NCBI GenBank assembly: GCA_022457155.1
Contig: JAJGOT010000588.1
Coordinates: 248,501 to 312,500 of the forward strand
Source: Cladopsammia gracilis
Taxonomy: Eukaryota > Cnidaria > Anthozoa > Scleractinia > Dendrophylliidae
Direction of reading: 5' to 3'
Length of the DNA: 64,000 nt
The translations under genes were made by a program, and so were the position numbers. The notes under the pieces are model-generated. The model was not told the DNA's origin, did not search any database, and saw nothing but the letters and a program-made list of their open reading frames with translations. This document shows positions 1-11,078 of the stretch, in pieces. Position 1 is the first letter of the stretch. Each line of letters opens with the position of its first letter.

Positions 1-257
1 TTTGACAACTCAAACTCTTTTCGCAGTTTTCTTTCATTTGCATCAAACTCTTCACGCTTTTCCATTTCAGTTCTTGGGGCATGACGCCTTTCCTCCACCT
101 CGTTTCGGTTAAACGATTCTTGTACTATGGCTAGTTGGTCTTGATTTGTTTTTCGGATGTTTTGCATTGCTGACTTATATTCTTCAAATCTTGAAAGCTC
201 TTCACACCGGTGTTTTTCTTGCAATTGTTGGATCTTTTCTCGTTTTGTGGGTCTCAT
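1..257 (-). CDS. Charged, probably coiled-coil protein (N-terminal part, runs off window)
   Basis: An open frame starts with ATG at 257-255 and stays open to base 1, about 85 codons. The product is rich in Glu, Lys, Arg and Gln (starting MRPTKREKIQQLQEKH), with heptad-like spacing that suggests a long helix or coiled coil. Its start codon sits in one arm of a perfect palindrome whose other arm holds the start of the gene at 312, so the two genes form a divergent pair. I do not recognise the family. The stop lies outside the window, so neither length nor integrity is known. Confidence 0.45.
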   Translation of the reverse strand, partial: MRPTKREKIQQLQEKHRCEELSRFEEYKSAMQNIRKTNQDQLAIVQESFNRNEVEERRHAPRTEMEKREEFDANERKLRKEFELS

Positions 258-314
258 TTTATTTGGGGGAAGAAAATGAAAAACTTTTGAAATTTTTTAT
301 CCCCAAATAAAATG
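255..314. promoter_or_regulatory. Palindromic divergent start region 1
   Basis: CATTTTATTTGGGG (255-268) is the exact reverse complement of CCCCAAATAAAATG (301-314). Both arms contain an initiation codon, one per strand, so the two divergent genes share an identical 5-prime leader. The 32-bp spacer is AT-rich and is likely a bidirectional promoter. Confidence 0.6.
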
Positions 315-926
315 GACCTGAAAGACTTGAAAATAGATGAAATCAAAACCGAAGCACCGACAATGAAAAACACCATCCATCCATTTGTGGAAATTCCTCT
401 CCGGTTCCAAGAGAGGCCAATCACAGTCAAACTTGAGAAATGTTGTTTCAAAATATTTCAAAATGAAAACGGATTTTCCCTGGCGATCAACCTCGATCAA
501 TCTCCACCTCAAATCAAAGAAAAGTTTCAAGAGATGCAAGAGCAAATCAGAAAGTTAGCCATGGAAAACCAGCCCGCAGTTGGCAAAATGAGTTGGCGAT
601 TTGGAAAATTCTCAGCCAATGATTTCAACTTGATCAAAACGGATCGAAGTGAGATGGAAAAAGTTTGGGGAAAGTTGTGGACTGACACTGTCCCATTCTC
701 AAAATTTGGTGAAGTAGAAGTTGGAACAAGAAAATCCATTCGGTTTGATCCCCATGACCACATTGGAGAAAAACTAACAGGGCATGTCATCGTCCGCATT
801 TCACGCATCTTTTGTGGAAATTGTCAATCCATCACATGTTCAATCAATTGTTGCTTTGTAACAAAATTCCATGGCAGCGCTTCAGCGTTTGACAACTTTG
901 AAGATAAAGATGAGGAGGAGTGGTAA
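312..926 (+). CDS. Unknown 204-aa protein with acidic C-terminal tail; possible ssDNA-binding protein
   Basis: The 204-codon frame starts inside the palindromic leader shared with the minus-strand gene to its left. The product has a beta-rich, hydrophobic/charged alternating pattern with several Cys in the C-terminal third (FCGNCQSITCSINCCF) and ends in a strongly acidic tail (FEDKDEEEW). An acidic tail on a small protein next to a viral polymerase is typical of replicative single-stranded DNA-binding proteins, and the two right-end proteins of the 34-51 kb Polinton also end in acidic tails. That is only an analogy; no fold can be proven by eye. It is transcribed towards the convergent gene at 958-1362. 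Confidence 0.5.
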   Translation: MDLKDLKIDEIKTEAPTMKNTIHPFVEIPLRFQERPITVKLEKCCFKIFQNENGFSLAINLDQSPPQIKEKFQEMQEQIRKLAMENQPAVGKMSWRFGKFSANDFNLIKTDRSEMEKVWGKLWTDTVPFSKFGEVEVGTRKSIRFDPHDHIGEKLTGHVIVRISRIFCGNCQSITCSINCCFVTKFHGSASAFDNFEDKDEEEW

Positions 927-957
927 GTTTTTTCATTCCTCGGAAATGAAAAGATGG

Positions 958-1362
958 TTCAGTTCCTTGGGAGAGGGCTTTCTGTCCCTTTCGTGGCTTG
1001 TCTGAGTCTTGCATGCAGTCGTTTTTGTCGCAAGTTGTCAATGAAGATTTGTAAGTCATCCCGCATCCATGTGATTTTGTGAGAAAGTTCTTGTGCGTCA
1101 AGGAAATGATTTTTCTTCTTGAGGACTTGGTTGAAAAATTGAAAAAATCAACATCATCAATCTTTATAACTGGTTCAACATCAATCTCTTTCTGAATGAA
1201 GAAAACTTTGTTGTCGGATTTTCTTGTGAAAACTGGGTTTGTATTTTGCCTCTTAAGAACATTCACGATGGCTGAAGCTGAAATTCCAGTTGCAGCCGAT
1301 GCTTCCCGATATGTGAAAAAAAGTTGCTTCTCTTTTCCTTCTTCTTGAATTGAAAACTTCAT
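958..1362 (-). pseudogene. Helix-turn-helix (NUMOD1-like) small protein, frameshifted
   Basis: The start is ATG at 1362-1360, inside the second divergent palindrome. The first 70 residues contain a YREASAATGISASAIVNVLK segment, a helix-turn-helix pattern resembling NUMOD1-type DNA-binding modules, followed by a strand-rich FTRKSDNKVFFIQKE stretch. After about residue 75, near the T/A runs at 1,135-1,150, the frame loses its protein-like character. A neighbouring frame carries a coherent basic helical tail that stops near 958-960. I therefore read the gene as broken by one indel; the uninterrupted 172-codon frame down to 844 overlaps the neighbouring gene and is probably out of frame after the lesion. 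Confidence 0.45.
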
Positions 1363-1395
1363 TTTATTTGGATTTTTTTCCCTCCAAATAAAATG
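1360..1395. promoter_or_regulatory. Palindromic divergent start region 2
   Basis: CATTTTATTTGG (1360-1371) and CCAAATAAAATG (1384-1395) are perfect reverse complements around a 12-bp pyrimidine-rich spacer. Each arm includes a start codon, for the 1362 minus gene and the 1393 plus gene. The arm is the same motif as in the 255-314 palindrome. Confidence 0.6.
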
Positions 1396-4300
1396 AGACT
1401 CAAAGATTTAAGAAATTGGGCTCGTGAAGAAGGAATTGTTGATTATTCCCGAATGCCCAAAGAAGAATTTGAAGAACTTTGGGAAGAATCACAACCAGAA
1501 GGACCTAGGCGGAAAGGCTTTGTCCATTCTCCACTTCGGCCGCGCCGCTCACTTCCTCCTTCGACCTGGAAAAATACCCGGCGCAATCCATTGAATCGCC
1601 AAGTGCCAAAAATTCGTGCCCCCGTGTTGGTGCCGGAAAAACGAGAGTTTCCTGTCAGAGAAATGCCAGCAGTCATTGAAGAACAAAAAGAAACAATTTC
1701 GGATTGGCTGAATTGGTTGGAAACGGCTGAAATGCCGACAAGACAGGTGGATCCAGCAATGGAAGAGTCCAAAAGGCGATTGGAGGGTATGAGAAACGTT
1801 ACCAGGGCGTCCGCATTTAGAGGATTTGAAAGAGATATTGTCATACCAGGGCGGCCGGGAGAACTGCCAAGACAATTCTTCAAAAGAGTGAGACCTCAGA
1901 TAGGAGCACTTATTCGTCAACACACAATGACCAAAGTCAAACTAATTATGAATTGCTTGATGGCTCGAACTTTGTTAGCAACTGGGGAAGTAGTTGAAGA
2001 AGAAGCTAGCTTTCACTCACAAGTGATAACAAATCTTGAAGGAACTGACAAATTGGAAGCTGTTGACACGATGACTGACCGAGTAATGGAGAACATGGCG
2101 ACTTTCCAAATGAGAGGCTCTAACTGGGTATTTGTGAGAGTGAGAGAGTTAGTCATTCCCTTCGCAACCTTTCAACCTCTACGCGGAAGTTCATGGATGA
2201 AACTTCCAGCGGGGTTAAAGAATAAGAAAGCTGTAGTGAACATGAAGAATGAAGATGCGGGTTGTTTCAAGTGGTGTGTGACGCGAGCTCTCAATCCAGT
2301 TGAGAAAAATGCAGAAAGAATCTCAATGGAATTGAGGGAACAAAGCAGGGAGTTGGATTGGACTGGATTGGCGTTCCCAACTCCTTTGAGTGACATTGGG
2401 AAGTTTGAAAGAAGGAACCCGGGACTGGCAGTGAATGTGTTTGGATATGACGATGGAAGTGTCGTTCTCCTGAGAATCTCTAAGGAAAAAGGGCAAATGA
2501 TTGACTTGTTATGGCTGAAGTAACTGGATAAGGATGGAAAGGAGAAAACGCATTTCTGTTGGATAAAGAACCTCAGTCGACTTCTATCAAAACAAGTTTC
2601 AAATCATGAAAAAGCACTTGTGTTTTGTCGAAGGTGTTTAAACCACTTTCCCGATGATGAGAAGTTGAAACGGCATGAAGAGTCTTGCTCCCAGTTTGAA
2701 GCAGTGAAGATTGCCATGCCAGCAGAAGGGAGTGTGGGAGTGTGTGAAGTTCAAAAACTTTAATAGAAAAATGGAATTTCCATTTGTCATCTTTGCAGAT
2801 TTCGAAGCTAGACAAATTCCGATTACCTCCTGCCAACCACCAACAGAGAACTCATTCACAGAAAAGTTTCAGAAACATATAGCTTGTTCCTTTGCGTTTC
2901 ATTTAGTGTCAAAGTTTATGAAAAGAAAACCGGTCTTATTTCGAGCTGAAAGTGATGAAGCGGATGTTGGGAAGAAGTTTGTTGAGGAATTGAGCCGGTT
3001 TGTGTTGGGTGTGCAAGAGGAAGTGAAATTCCCTAAGAGGATGATCTTTGGCCTAAAAGAACAAAAACAGTTTGAAGAAGCCAGCTGCTGTTGGATATGT
3101 GAAAAAGAATTTGCAGTGGATGATGTGCGGGTTCGGGATCACTGCCATTTCACTGGAAAGTTCAGAGGAGCAGCTCATGAAGGGTGCAATCTGGCTTTCA
3201 GAAAACCTAAATTCACCCCAATCGTGTTCCATAACTTGAAAGGATATGACGCGCACTTCATTGTGAAGAGTTTGGGATTAAGTGAAGGGGATATCAGTTG
3301 CCTCCCAAATAATGAAGAGAAGTTCATTTCCTTCTCTAAGAAGCTAAAAATTGGGGAAATAGAACAAGGGGGGGCTTAAACCACCTAAAATAATTTGGCA
3401 TGAAATTCGGTTCTTGGATTCAGCTACATTCATGGCAGCGCCTTTGGGAAACTTGGTGAAGACTCTAAGGGATGAGGACTTCATTGAAACGAAAAAGGTG
3501 TTTGGGAAAAAGTGGGAGTTGTTCAAGCGGAAAGGAATCTTCCCCTGTGAGTGGTTAGATACAACAGAGAAATTCAACGTGAAGGAACTCCCTGAAAAAG
3601 AATCCTTCTATTCAACTTTGAATGACGAAGGAGTGAGTGACGAGGACTTGGAACATGCAAAGAAAGTTTGGAATGAAATGGAAATGAAGAACATGGGAGA
3701 TTTCCACGATGCATATCTGAAAGCGGATGTCACTCTGTTAGCGGATGTCTTTCAAGAGTTCCGAAAAGTTTGTCGGATGTATTATGAGTTAAATCCTGCT
3801 TGGTTTTTCACTTCCCCTGCTTTGGCATGGGATGCTGCTTTGAAGGAAAGTGGAGTGGAATTGGAACTGTTGACAGACCCAGAGATGCTGCTTTTCTTAA
3901 GCGAGGAATTCGGGGAGGAGTTTCAACGATCTTCCACAGGAGAGCAAGGGCAAACAACAAATTCATGGGTGATGATTTTGATGAAAACCAACCTTCAAAG
4001 TTTCTAGCTTATTGGGACGCAAATGGTTTGTATGCATGGGCAATGTCAAATCCACTTCCTGTCGGAAACTTCCAATGGATGAGTGAAGAGGAATTGAACA
4101 GGTGGGAAAATGAAAGTTGCGTCTTGGAAGTGGATGTGGATATCCCGAAGGAGTTGCATGATGCATTCAATGACTTTCCACCGCTTCTGGAACGACTGAT
4201 GATGGGAAAGGTGGAGAAACTGATTCCCAACCTGAGGAACAAGAGGAAAATGATTGTACATCGACGACTGCTGAAGCAAGCTTTGGAGTTAGGATGTGAG

Positions 4301-5545
4301 TTGAAGAAAGTTAGAAGGGGAGTGAAGTTCAGGGAAGAGTGCTGGTTGAAGTCATTCATTGACAACAATGTCATCCTGCGACAACAGTCCAAAAATGAAT
4401 TTGAGAAGGATTTCTTCAAGTTGATGAACAATGCAGTCTTTGGGAAAACTATGGAAAACATCAGAAAAAGAAAGGATGTGCGACTAGTATGCCAGGGAAA
4501 GAAATTCTGCAAGTTGGTGGCTAAACCAAACTTTGAGCATTTCACCATCTTTGGTGAAAATCTTGTGGGAGTTCATATGAAACGAACCGAGATGACATTT
4601 GACAAGCCAGTATATGTAGGGCAGGCGATTCTGGATGTCTCGAAGAGTTTGATGTATGACTTCCATTATGGTTATGTCAAGAAAAAATGGGAAAAGGCTC
4701 AGTTGTGTTTCACCGATACGGATTCGTTGCTATATGAAATTGAGACTGATGATTTGTTTGTTGATATTGTAAAGGATGTGCCAAAGCATTTTGACACGTC
4801 AGAATTTGCTGAAACACATCCCGGAGTTGTTGACGGAACGATAAAGCGAATGAACAAGAAAGTATTGGGTTTGATGAAAGATGAAGCTTGTGGAGGAGTA
4901 ATTCAGGAATTTGTGGGACTGAGAGCAAAGTATTATACCTTCAAAGTACATGGTGGAGGTGGGACAAAGAAATGTAAGGGTGTGAAGAAACGCGTTGTGA
5001 AAAAGCGAATCACGCATGAAGACTATGTTGACTGCCTGGAAACGAAGAACCCACAGATGAGAGCCATGAATTGCATCAGGAGTGATAAACACCAGATCTT
5101 CACCCAGAGAATTAACAAGACGGCTTTGAGTGCAAACGACGATAAGAGATATGTGAAAGGAGATGGAATCAGCACATGGGCTTGGGGGCATTGGAGACTT
5201 GGGGAAGCAGAGGAGGAGGAAGAAATGAGTGAAGTGAGTGAAGAAAATAAAGAAGTGATTCAAAATATGTATCAAAGAAGTGAGGATAATATAAAAGCAA
5301 AGATGCTTGAGAAGAAACGAAAAAAAGTTACCTGCTACTTAAAAGATAGAGAAGGATTAGAGCATGTTGAGTTAGGGACTCTGGAAAGAAAGTTTCATGT
5401 ACAGAAAGATGTTCTAATAAATGAGATGAATGTGAAAGTTTATATGCAAGATAATGTTATATGCGGCCTTGTGATGCCCCTGCAAGTTGAGGTGCGTGGG
5501 CGTATTTCTGCTGGTGATAATTACGCATTGGTTGAGAGTAATTAG
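1393..5545 (+). pseudogene. polB: Protein-primed type B DNA polymerase with endonuclease VII-type module (Polinton pPolB), broken
   Basis: The polymerase replicates Polinton-type genomes from a protein primer. The N-terminus (MRLKDLRNWAREEG) is a short SAP/HeH-like module, followed by the conserved pre-exonuclease region (KKAVVNMKNEDAGCFKW). The exonuclease motif FADFEA lies near 2,800. Next comes a zinc-binding recombination endonuclease VII-like insert (CWICEKEF, VRDHCHFTGKFRGAAHEGCN; 3,087-3,190), then the second exonuclease motif FHNLKGYDAHF. Polymerase motifs follow: A (YWDANGLYAWAMS), B (NNAVFGKTMEN) and C (FTDTDS). The last about 105 codons (from 5,225) extend past the usual end of the family and may be a fused extra piece. 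Lesions: in-frame TAA at 2521-2523, a frame change at about 2,720-2,745, another at the G7 run 3368-3374, and another near 3,895-3,905. Open pieces are 1393-2523, 2711-3379, 3414-about 3,900 and about 3,900-5545. It is not expected to be functional. Confidence 0.85.
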
Positions 5546-5698
5546 AATGGGTGGGAATGTGTTGAGTTTGTGCTTGATGAAAGTGTGCATTGGTTGAAGG
5601 TAGTTAGAATGAGTGGGAATGTGTTGAGTTTGTGCTTGAGGAAAGTGTGCATTGGTTGAGGGTAGTTAGAATGGGTAGGAATGTGTTGAGTTTGTGGG
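5524..5698. repeat. 62-bp tandem repeat overlapping the polymerase stop codon
   Basis: Units start at 5544, 5606 and 5668 (AGAATGGGTGGGAATGTG and close variants), giving an exact 62-bp period for about 2.5 copies. A partial unit upstream contains the last codons and the TAG of the polymerase frame, so the array grew out of the gene end. Confidence 0.8.
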
Positions 5699-6072
5699 GA
5701 AGAATTTGAACGTATTTGTGCTGTGAGCCAGAACCGGCCTTTTCTAACTACTAGGGTGGTCGCCTACCGGAGGTTCAACTGTACTAATATAAGCATCCTT
5801 GACATGACCTCGGTCAAAGTGATTGTTGACATAAAGATCATGTTCTATTTCTCATTTAATTAAAATTTAAGTTTTCCAGCCTGTGTCATTCAAAATTGAT
5901 TATGCTTTTAGCAGCAAATCTTATCACTGAAAGAACAATGAACGATAGAAGAAAATCACGTTTCATTAATGTTCCATGTACAATATAATTGCTGATATCA
6001 TATTCTCTCTTCTCACTCTTCGGGGCGTTATGTTATCAAATAAACCATAAGTCCTTTTTCCCAACAGACTAG

Positions 6073-6348
6073 AGATCCCAACGGCAGAAGTCTACGCTTG
6101 GTTATTGGAAGCGGCTCCATCAGCATAATTCGTTGAAATATCAGATTGCAAATGATCAGTATGATCCAACAAAATTGAAGGAATACTTTCCCAAATTCTG
6201 CATGTATTACAAAGCAGAAAGGTTTCCACTAATTTACGCTGCTCTATCTAGTGTAGAAACTCTCTTACCTGCAGAATCGAGACCTCTTTGTTCTCGCGCT
6301 TCGCGCTCGTGTCTCGCGCTACGCGCTCGCGCCCCAAAACCCGCATGA
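6073..6348 (+). other. Possible coding exon of unknown gene
   Basis: A stop-free frame from 6073 gives a protein-like product (STLGYWKRLHQHNS, KLKEYFPKFCMYYKAERFP). It is preceded by a pyrimidine tract and AG (TTTTTCCCAACAG), as expected of a splice acceptor. A TAG in the same frame lies just after that AG, so the true acceptor, if any, would be a few bases further on. From about 6,270 the frame enters CGCGCT-type simple repeats and is not credible. I do not recognise the family; it could be a host exon or a transposon fragment. Confidence 0.25.
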
Positions 6349-6805
6349 GCGCCCCCAATAACGCCTGTTATGCAGGCTAGATTATCGCCGAGACAAGACC
6401 GAGAAGAATGGCTCGTTTTAGGCGTACTTTGTCTCGTTCAATGCAGGCCGTAAAAATCACTTCAGGCCGGATTCTCGCTATGTCAGGCTATAATTTTTCG
6501 TACTGGTTTCACCCCTTTTAATCTATTAATACCAGCTACTAGAAATAGGTCAGTGTCTTTTAGAACCTCTTTAAACGCTCACAAGACAATTCACCCTTCA
6601 CGCTTTCCTCCCACACCGCTATTAACAAATACCCTTTACACAAACAACCTTTTAATCAATTTATTAGCCTACCCACATCCCATTTACTTCTCCTACACCA
6701 CATATTAACTTATCTACTCTCAAATCTCCAAAATCTGAGGGGGTGGAGACTTCTTCATAAAATTTACATTTAGTAGCTCTTAACGATAAAACTTCTTTTC
6801 AAGAG

Positions 6806-6827
6806 CCCCCCCCCCCCCCCCCCCCCC
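6806..6827. repeat. Poly-C run (22 C)
   Basis: An uninterrupted run of C. It is a microsatellite-like tract and a likely site of assembly error. Confidence 0.9.
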
Positions 6828-6867
6828 GGCGTGTCGGTAAGTGACTACGAAACAGCGTTCATTTTAA

Positions 6868-7187
6868 ACAGTCTTTTGATTAAACGTTGTCACTGATTGG
6901 TCTCATCCCTACGCGACCAGGCCGAGAGGGGGTATGGCTGAATTAAAATGCATGATTAATTATTCTCTATCGCGTTTACAATAGAGAACAAAACTCACGT
7001 TGTTTGTCTTTGCATGTTACGCAAAGACAACAAGAGTCACTTCGATACATACTCCGTTAAGGACGTTCCGTATTTTGATAATATGCAGCTCAGTATTGAA
7101 TGTGAATTGATTTCTCTCCATAATCCTTTTCGGTCTGGTCGCGTAGGGATGAGACCGATCAATGACAACGTTTAATCAGAAGACTGT
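6868..7187. mobile_element. MITE-like inverted-repeat element
   Basis: The 53-bp arms 6868-6920 and 7135-7187 are reverse complements with few mismatches (ACAGTCTTTTGATTAAACG against CGTTTAATCAGAAGACTGT). The interior has a second palindrome around GTTTGTCTTTGCATG/ACGCAAAGACAAC and no open frame. Confidence 0.7.
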
Positions 7188-7941
7188 ATATTGGGCAGGC
7201 TTGGCAACAAGCCAGCCCAATCAATAAAAATGTAAACAAAAAGCCAGGTTGTCGAAGTTTGCGACTTCAATGCTTGACAGAATATGTCACCCGGCCTTGG
7301 CATTCCCACGTGTGATATCAAGGAACAAAAAAATTCCCCTATCTAAGTCGTTTTGAAGAATTTTGAAGAAATGTAGCTGGCAACAGTCATAATCAGTGGC
7401 ATATCGAGACTCCATCTCAAATGACAGTGGAGTGGTGTAGTGAATAGGGGTTGGGGGGTTGGGTGGGGGGTTTGGGCGTGGGGAGTGGGGAGTGGGGCGA
7501 CGGAGTGAAAAAGTTAGAGACTGAAAAATTGCAAGATAACCTGAGGGGCCCTCCCCTAGATCCGCCACTGATAGTTAAGTTATTCGTTTTGGGTAAGAGT
7601 CTAACAAAACAGCTACATCGTGCAAAGACTTGGGCGTCATACTAGATTGTAAGAAGCAACTTTGAAACTTTTTTCACTGCTATTTAGTTTGAGTTAAATG
7701 AGTAGTGCCCATCACTTATCACCGCAGGACATTGGCGCGCGCTACGATTAACTGTAGTAAAGGTGGATTTCCACTGCAGCGTAAATTTTTACGTGCGTAA
7801 ACAGTTTCCACTGTCGCGTAAAATCGAATACGTTGCGTTGGCTTTTTACGTGCGATTTTACGCTTCAAGCTCCTTGGGGCCTGGGTTTAAGAGAAATATG
7901 GCAGGAAATTTTTAACTTGATCACCCTGCCAAGGAAGCAAA

Positions 7942-8440
7942 ATGGCAGCGGCAGTCAAGAGGCGTTTACTTCTTCTCCTCTACCTGCGGCAAAGAAGTAA
8001 GAGAAGGCAAAAATATCAAAAGAGTACTGGATGCGTGAAGTTTTTAAAACTCGGTTATTTCTTAGCGAGTATCACACGCTTGTACAAGAGATGAAAGAAA
8101 ATGATCCTGAGTCCTTTTACACCACCTTCTTTCCCTTGTGAGCGCAATGCTGGCAAGGAAATCGTTATATCGCGAGCGGCTAGTAAGTGCTGGTGAGCGT
8201 CTAGCTGTGACACTGCGCTACTCGGCCACTGGTGACTCTTAGCAGACCATATCTTTCAGTTTCTGTCTTGGGCTTACAACCGTGAGCAACATTATTGCTG
8301 AAACATGTGATGCACTGTGGCACTGCACGACCACAGTCATTCGAAGTCCTTCCACACCTGAAGGCGACGCCGGAATGGACAGAAGAAAGCGTTTTACTCT
8401 CTGCCGTTTCAGCATCGCGCACGCCAACGAAATCGCCAGC
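7942..8440 (+). pseudogene. HARBI1-like transposase, N-terminal remnant
   Basis: Starting at an ATG (MAAAVKRR) and changing frame, the strand encodes KEYWMREVFKTRLFLSEYH and later ERLAVTLRYSATGDS, then QTISFSF and CDALWHC. This is the order of the N-terminal region of PIF/Harbinger (HARBI1-type) nucleases, before the catalytic domain. There are at least one frame change (about 8,010-8,030), a TGA at about 8,139 and a TAG at about 8,240. The DDE nuclease domain itself is missing, so this is a dead remnant. It belongs to a different copy from the Harbinger at 31-53 kb. Confidence 0.6.
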
Positions 8441-8893
8441 TGTGCAGGCTAACTTGTGATCTCTTTAGCGTCAACTTGACAAAATGTTTCATCGCTTAAA
8501 GACTGGACAAAATGAGAATTAAACGAAAACGGCTCTTGAGAGAATTATACGCTATTAATCTACGCTAAGTACGAGCACACCCATGGTCGGCTTTATATGC
8601 AAATTTTACTCTTTACAAATGGCGCCTGCCAAAATACGAAAAAAGAAACAAATCGCGCCAAATACGATTTTATTTGCGCTAATTAAATCCTTGATCACTT
8701 CTGTTTATTCTATAAATAAAATAAAATCAAAGGCTCCTGTGAGCCAACCCGCGAATAAGAAATGCTAAAGTGTATTAAACGCAACATTGCGAACGCAAGA
8801 ACTTTTGAAGAAAGCAACAAAAAAACAAACAGTACATCACTTTTATAATGTCCAGTCCGAAAAAGAAAAAGAAAAAAAAAAGAAAAAAAACAT

Positions 8894-8967
8894 GGGGTCA
8901 AGAAGGAGACTCGAACTCCTGGCCTCCCGCGCGAAGGTCCCTGAACCACGCCACTGAGCTACGAAGA
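8894..8967 (-). repeat. tRNA-derived SINE head or tRNA pseudogene
   Basis: Reading the minus strand there is an A-box-like TAGCTCAGTGG followed about 35 nt later by a B-box-like AGTTCGAGTCTCC, with the spacing of a tRNA gene, ending GACCCCA. A T-rich tract follows at once. No convincing acceptor stem with CCA was found, so it is probably a SINE head or pseudogene. Confidence 0.5.
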
Positions 8968-10478
8968 AACTTGGTAATCCATGAGGAAAATTTTATCACT
9001 TACATGCATGTAGATATGCGGTAGAATTGTGTGTCAAAATTTAGAAATCTGCAGATCGGTTTAAATGTTCCATTAAAGGACACGAAATACAACATATTAG
9101 AGCAGGGCTTTCAAATTGTCCCCTTTTTCGGCGATCAACTATTCCTTTCCCACGAAAGTCTTACGCACTGGTCAGTGGAATTATAAAGGAAGTTTACGGA
9201 GGTCAACTGATGGATTAAGCAAGCGAGTGAGCAAGTGAGTGAGTGAATTTGCCATCGTCTCCAATAAACCGTTCATTACGCGTACCCGCTTCGCGTATTC
9301 GCGGGTTAAAAATGAAATGAGAAAAAAAATGAAAAATAAAAAAAATAAAAAATAAAATAAAAAAATCTCGTTACGCCGATTCTCGTTACGTCGTTACGTC
9401 GTTACCCGTTACAACGTTACGCGTTTTACTAACAACCATAAATCGATCTCATGTTCAGCCTATAATTAAAACTGCCCAAGCAAATGCATAACCCCCGCCT
9501 CCCACTGAGATGATTGACGGAACAGAAAAAGCAGAAAAAGCAGAAAATTCTTCGAAGTTTGCATTTTGCGCATCGCGATACAACGAATTTGGCTGTAAAA
9601 CGATAATTGACTTTGAAAAGAAAGGCTGCTGTTTGCAGAAACCGTATCTTTAGAACAAAATTTTTAAATTTCACTGCACGTGATAATTTACAACTCAGTC
9701 ATTTGAGGTCCTTTTTGAAAACCATATCTTTTATGAAAAAGTTTCCTCAGTAAAGATGATTATTATTATTATGCATGACGAATTGTAGACAGATCACAAC
9801 TCATGAAGCCGCGGCTGCACGAAGCGCCAGTTTTTATATCATGTTGAATGGAATCTTCTCTTTAAAACTATAATTGACTTTTAAATTTGTTGTTTCAAAA
9901 TGTTTACTATTTCTTTTTGGTAAAATTGCTCGGAATCCAGTAGGAATTTTAAAAAAACAATGTCAACGGATTTTCTTTGATTGATGTCCACCAAACTCAA
10001 GTTTGACCTTCGGGGATGAAGATGTAAGGCGCGTAGCCAAAAACGCGACAGTGGAAATCCACCTTAGGGCTGCATTGCAGGCCGATGTTAGAGAAGGGAA
10101 GGAGTAGGAGGGGAAAGCAGAAATCAATGAGAGAGAAGAAAGGAACACCTGCTCTAGAGATCCCCGTTTGTATATTTTACAGTCACTGGTGGGCACAGAA
10201 AGCAATGAGCAATAAATTAAAGTTTTGTGGTGAAAACATCACAATATAAAATTATAACACAACGGGAAGGGGGACATTTCATTTCTGTTTGCGAATTTAC
10301 ATTGAAATCTGAGCAAGAACTGTCTGTGAGAGAGCTTTTAGCTGGTAGCGATGTTTTAGTTTTCTTCCCATTTCACTCTCGTTTTGAGCCTTTTCGCACT
10401 TCCCTCCCCATTCTACACCTATCAGGCAAGCTACCATTAAACACGCCGGGCCAGGAGCAAGCAAAATCGAGCCATTTC

Positions 10479-11078
10479 AAACGCGGTCATAAATAACTTT
10501 CTATGTTTTCATCCGATTAATGTAACATTTTAGACCAGAACAGATCTCCTCATTACCGAGGTACGCAAGATTTTGGTTTTTCATTTTAACGGATTTTTTG
10601 GCGGGAAAATGACGTCACTAACTTGGCGCCAAAATTTAAATGTCACATTTTGACATATATCATTACTGATTCTGAAAGAGCATGTTTCCACGACTCCAAA
10701 ACTGAAGAGATAACTGAAATATCTTAATTCAGTAAAAAGATAACATTAATTGAATTTTGAAATTCCCGCCATTTTGTTACTAAAAATAGCACAAATTGAA
10801 AGTTCAAGTGATTATAACTTTGGACTCAATTAAGATATTTCAGTTATCTCTTCAGTTTTGGAGTCGTGGAAACATGCTCTTTCAGAATCAGTAATGAAAT
10901 GTTTCAAAATGTCACATTTAAATTTTGGCGCCAAGTTAGTGACGTCATTTTCCCGCCAAAAATTCCGTTAAAATGAAAAACCAAAATCTTGCGTACCTCG
11001 GTAATGAGGAGATCTGTTCTGGTCTAAAATTTTAGATTAATCGGATGAAAACATAGAAAGCTATTTATGACCGCGTTT
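10479..11078. mobile_element. 600-bp fold-back element
   Basis: Arms of about 255 bp (10479-10735 and 10815-11078) are almost exact reverse complements, beginning AAACGCGGTC and ending GACCGCGTTT. An about 80-bp unpaired centre separates them. There is no coding capacity, and no clear target duplication was found. Confidence 0.8.

Larger units (their letters stand above)
1..5750. mobile_element. Polinton/adintovirus-like element A (partial, decayed)
   Basis: The segment holds a protein-primed type B DNA polymerase on + plus three small genes arranged in divergent pairs, a compact virus-like layout unlike the intron-bearing surroundings. The left end lies outside the window. The right end is uncertain: after the polymerase comes a 62-bp tandem repeat, then the sequence TAACTACT at about 5,740-5,750, which resembles the terminal bases of the complete Polinton at 34-51 kb. 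No inverted repeat or target duplication can be seen because only one side is present. No capsid or integrase gene is in this piece. Confidence 0.7.
7760..10065. mobile_element. Decayed PIF/Harbinger transposon copy
   Basis: AAGGTGGATTTCCACTG at the left and CAGTGGAAATCCACCTT at the right form terminal inverted repeats. TAA/TTA-like bases adjoin both ends, which fits the 3-bp TWA target duplication of PIF/Harbinger elements. Inside is a transposase remnant (7942-8440) and a tRNA-derived insertion at 8.9 kb. From 8,440 to the right end I see only AT-rich, A-run-rich non-coding DNA. Confidence 0.6.

Noticed and set aside
844..957. C-terminal extension of the 1,362-start minus gene to 844
   Set aside because: It lies past the inferred frameshift and overlaps the end of the 312-926 gene without protein-like composition.
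3800..3895. Upstream start at 3,800 for the polymerase domain
   Set aside because: The codons before about 3,895 in that frame overlap the better-matching exonuclease-domain frame and do not resemble the family.
5740..5760. TAACTACT as the definite right end of element A
   Set aside because: Only a short resemblance to Polinton B termini; without the left end it cannot be confirmed.
844..6348. Numerous antisense frames across the element A polymerase
   Set aside because: Shadows of the real plus-strand coding sequence.
7287..7645. Overlapping short frames around 7.3-7.6 kb
   Set aside because: They arise from a G-rich low-complexity tract (TGGGGGG type) and contain no motif.
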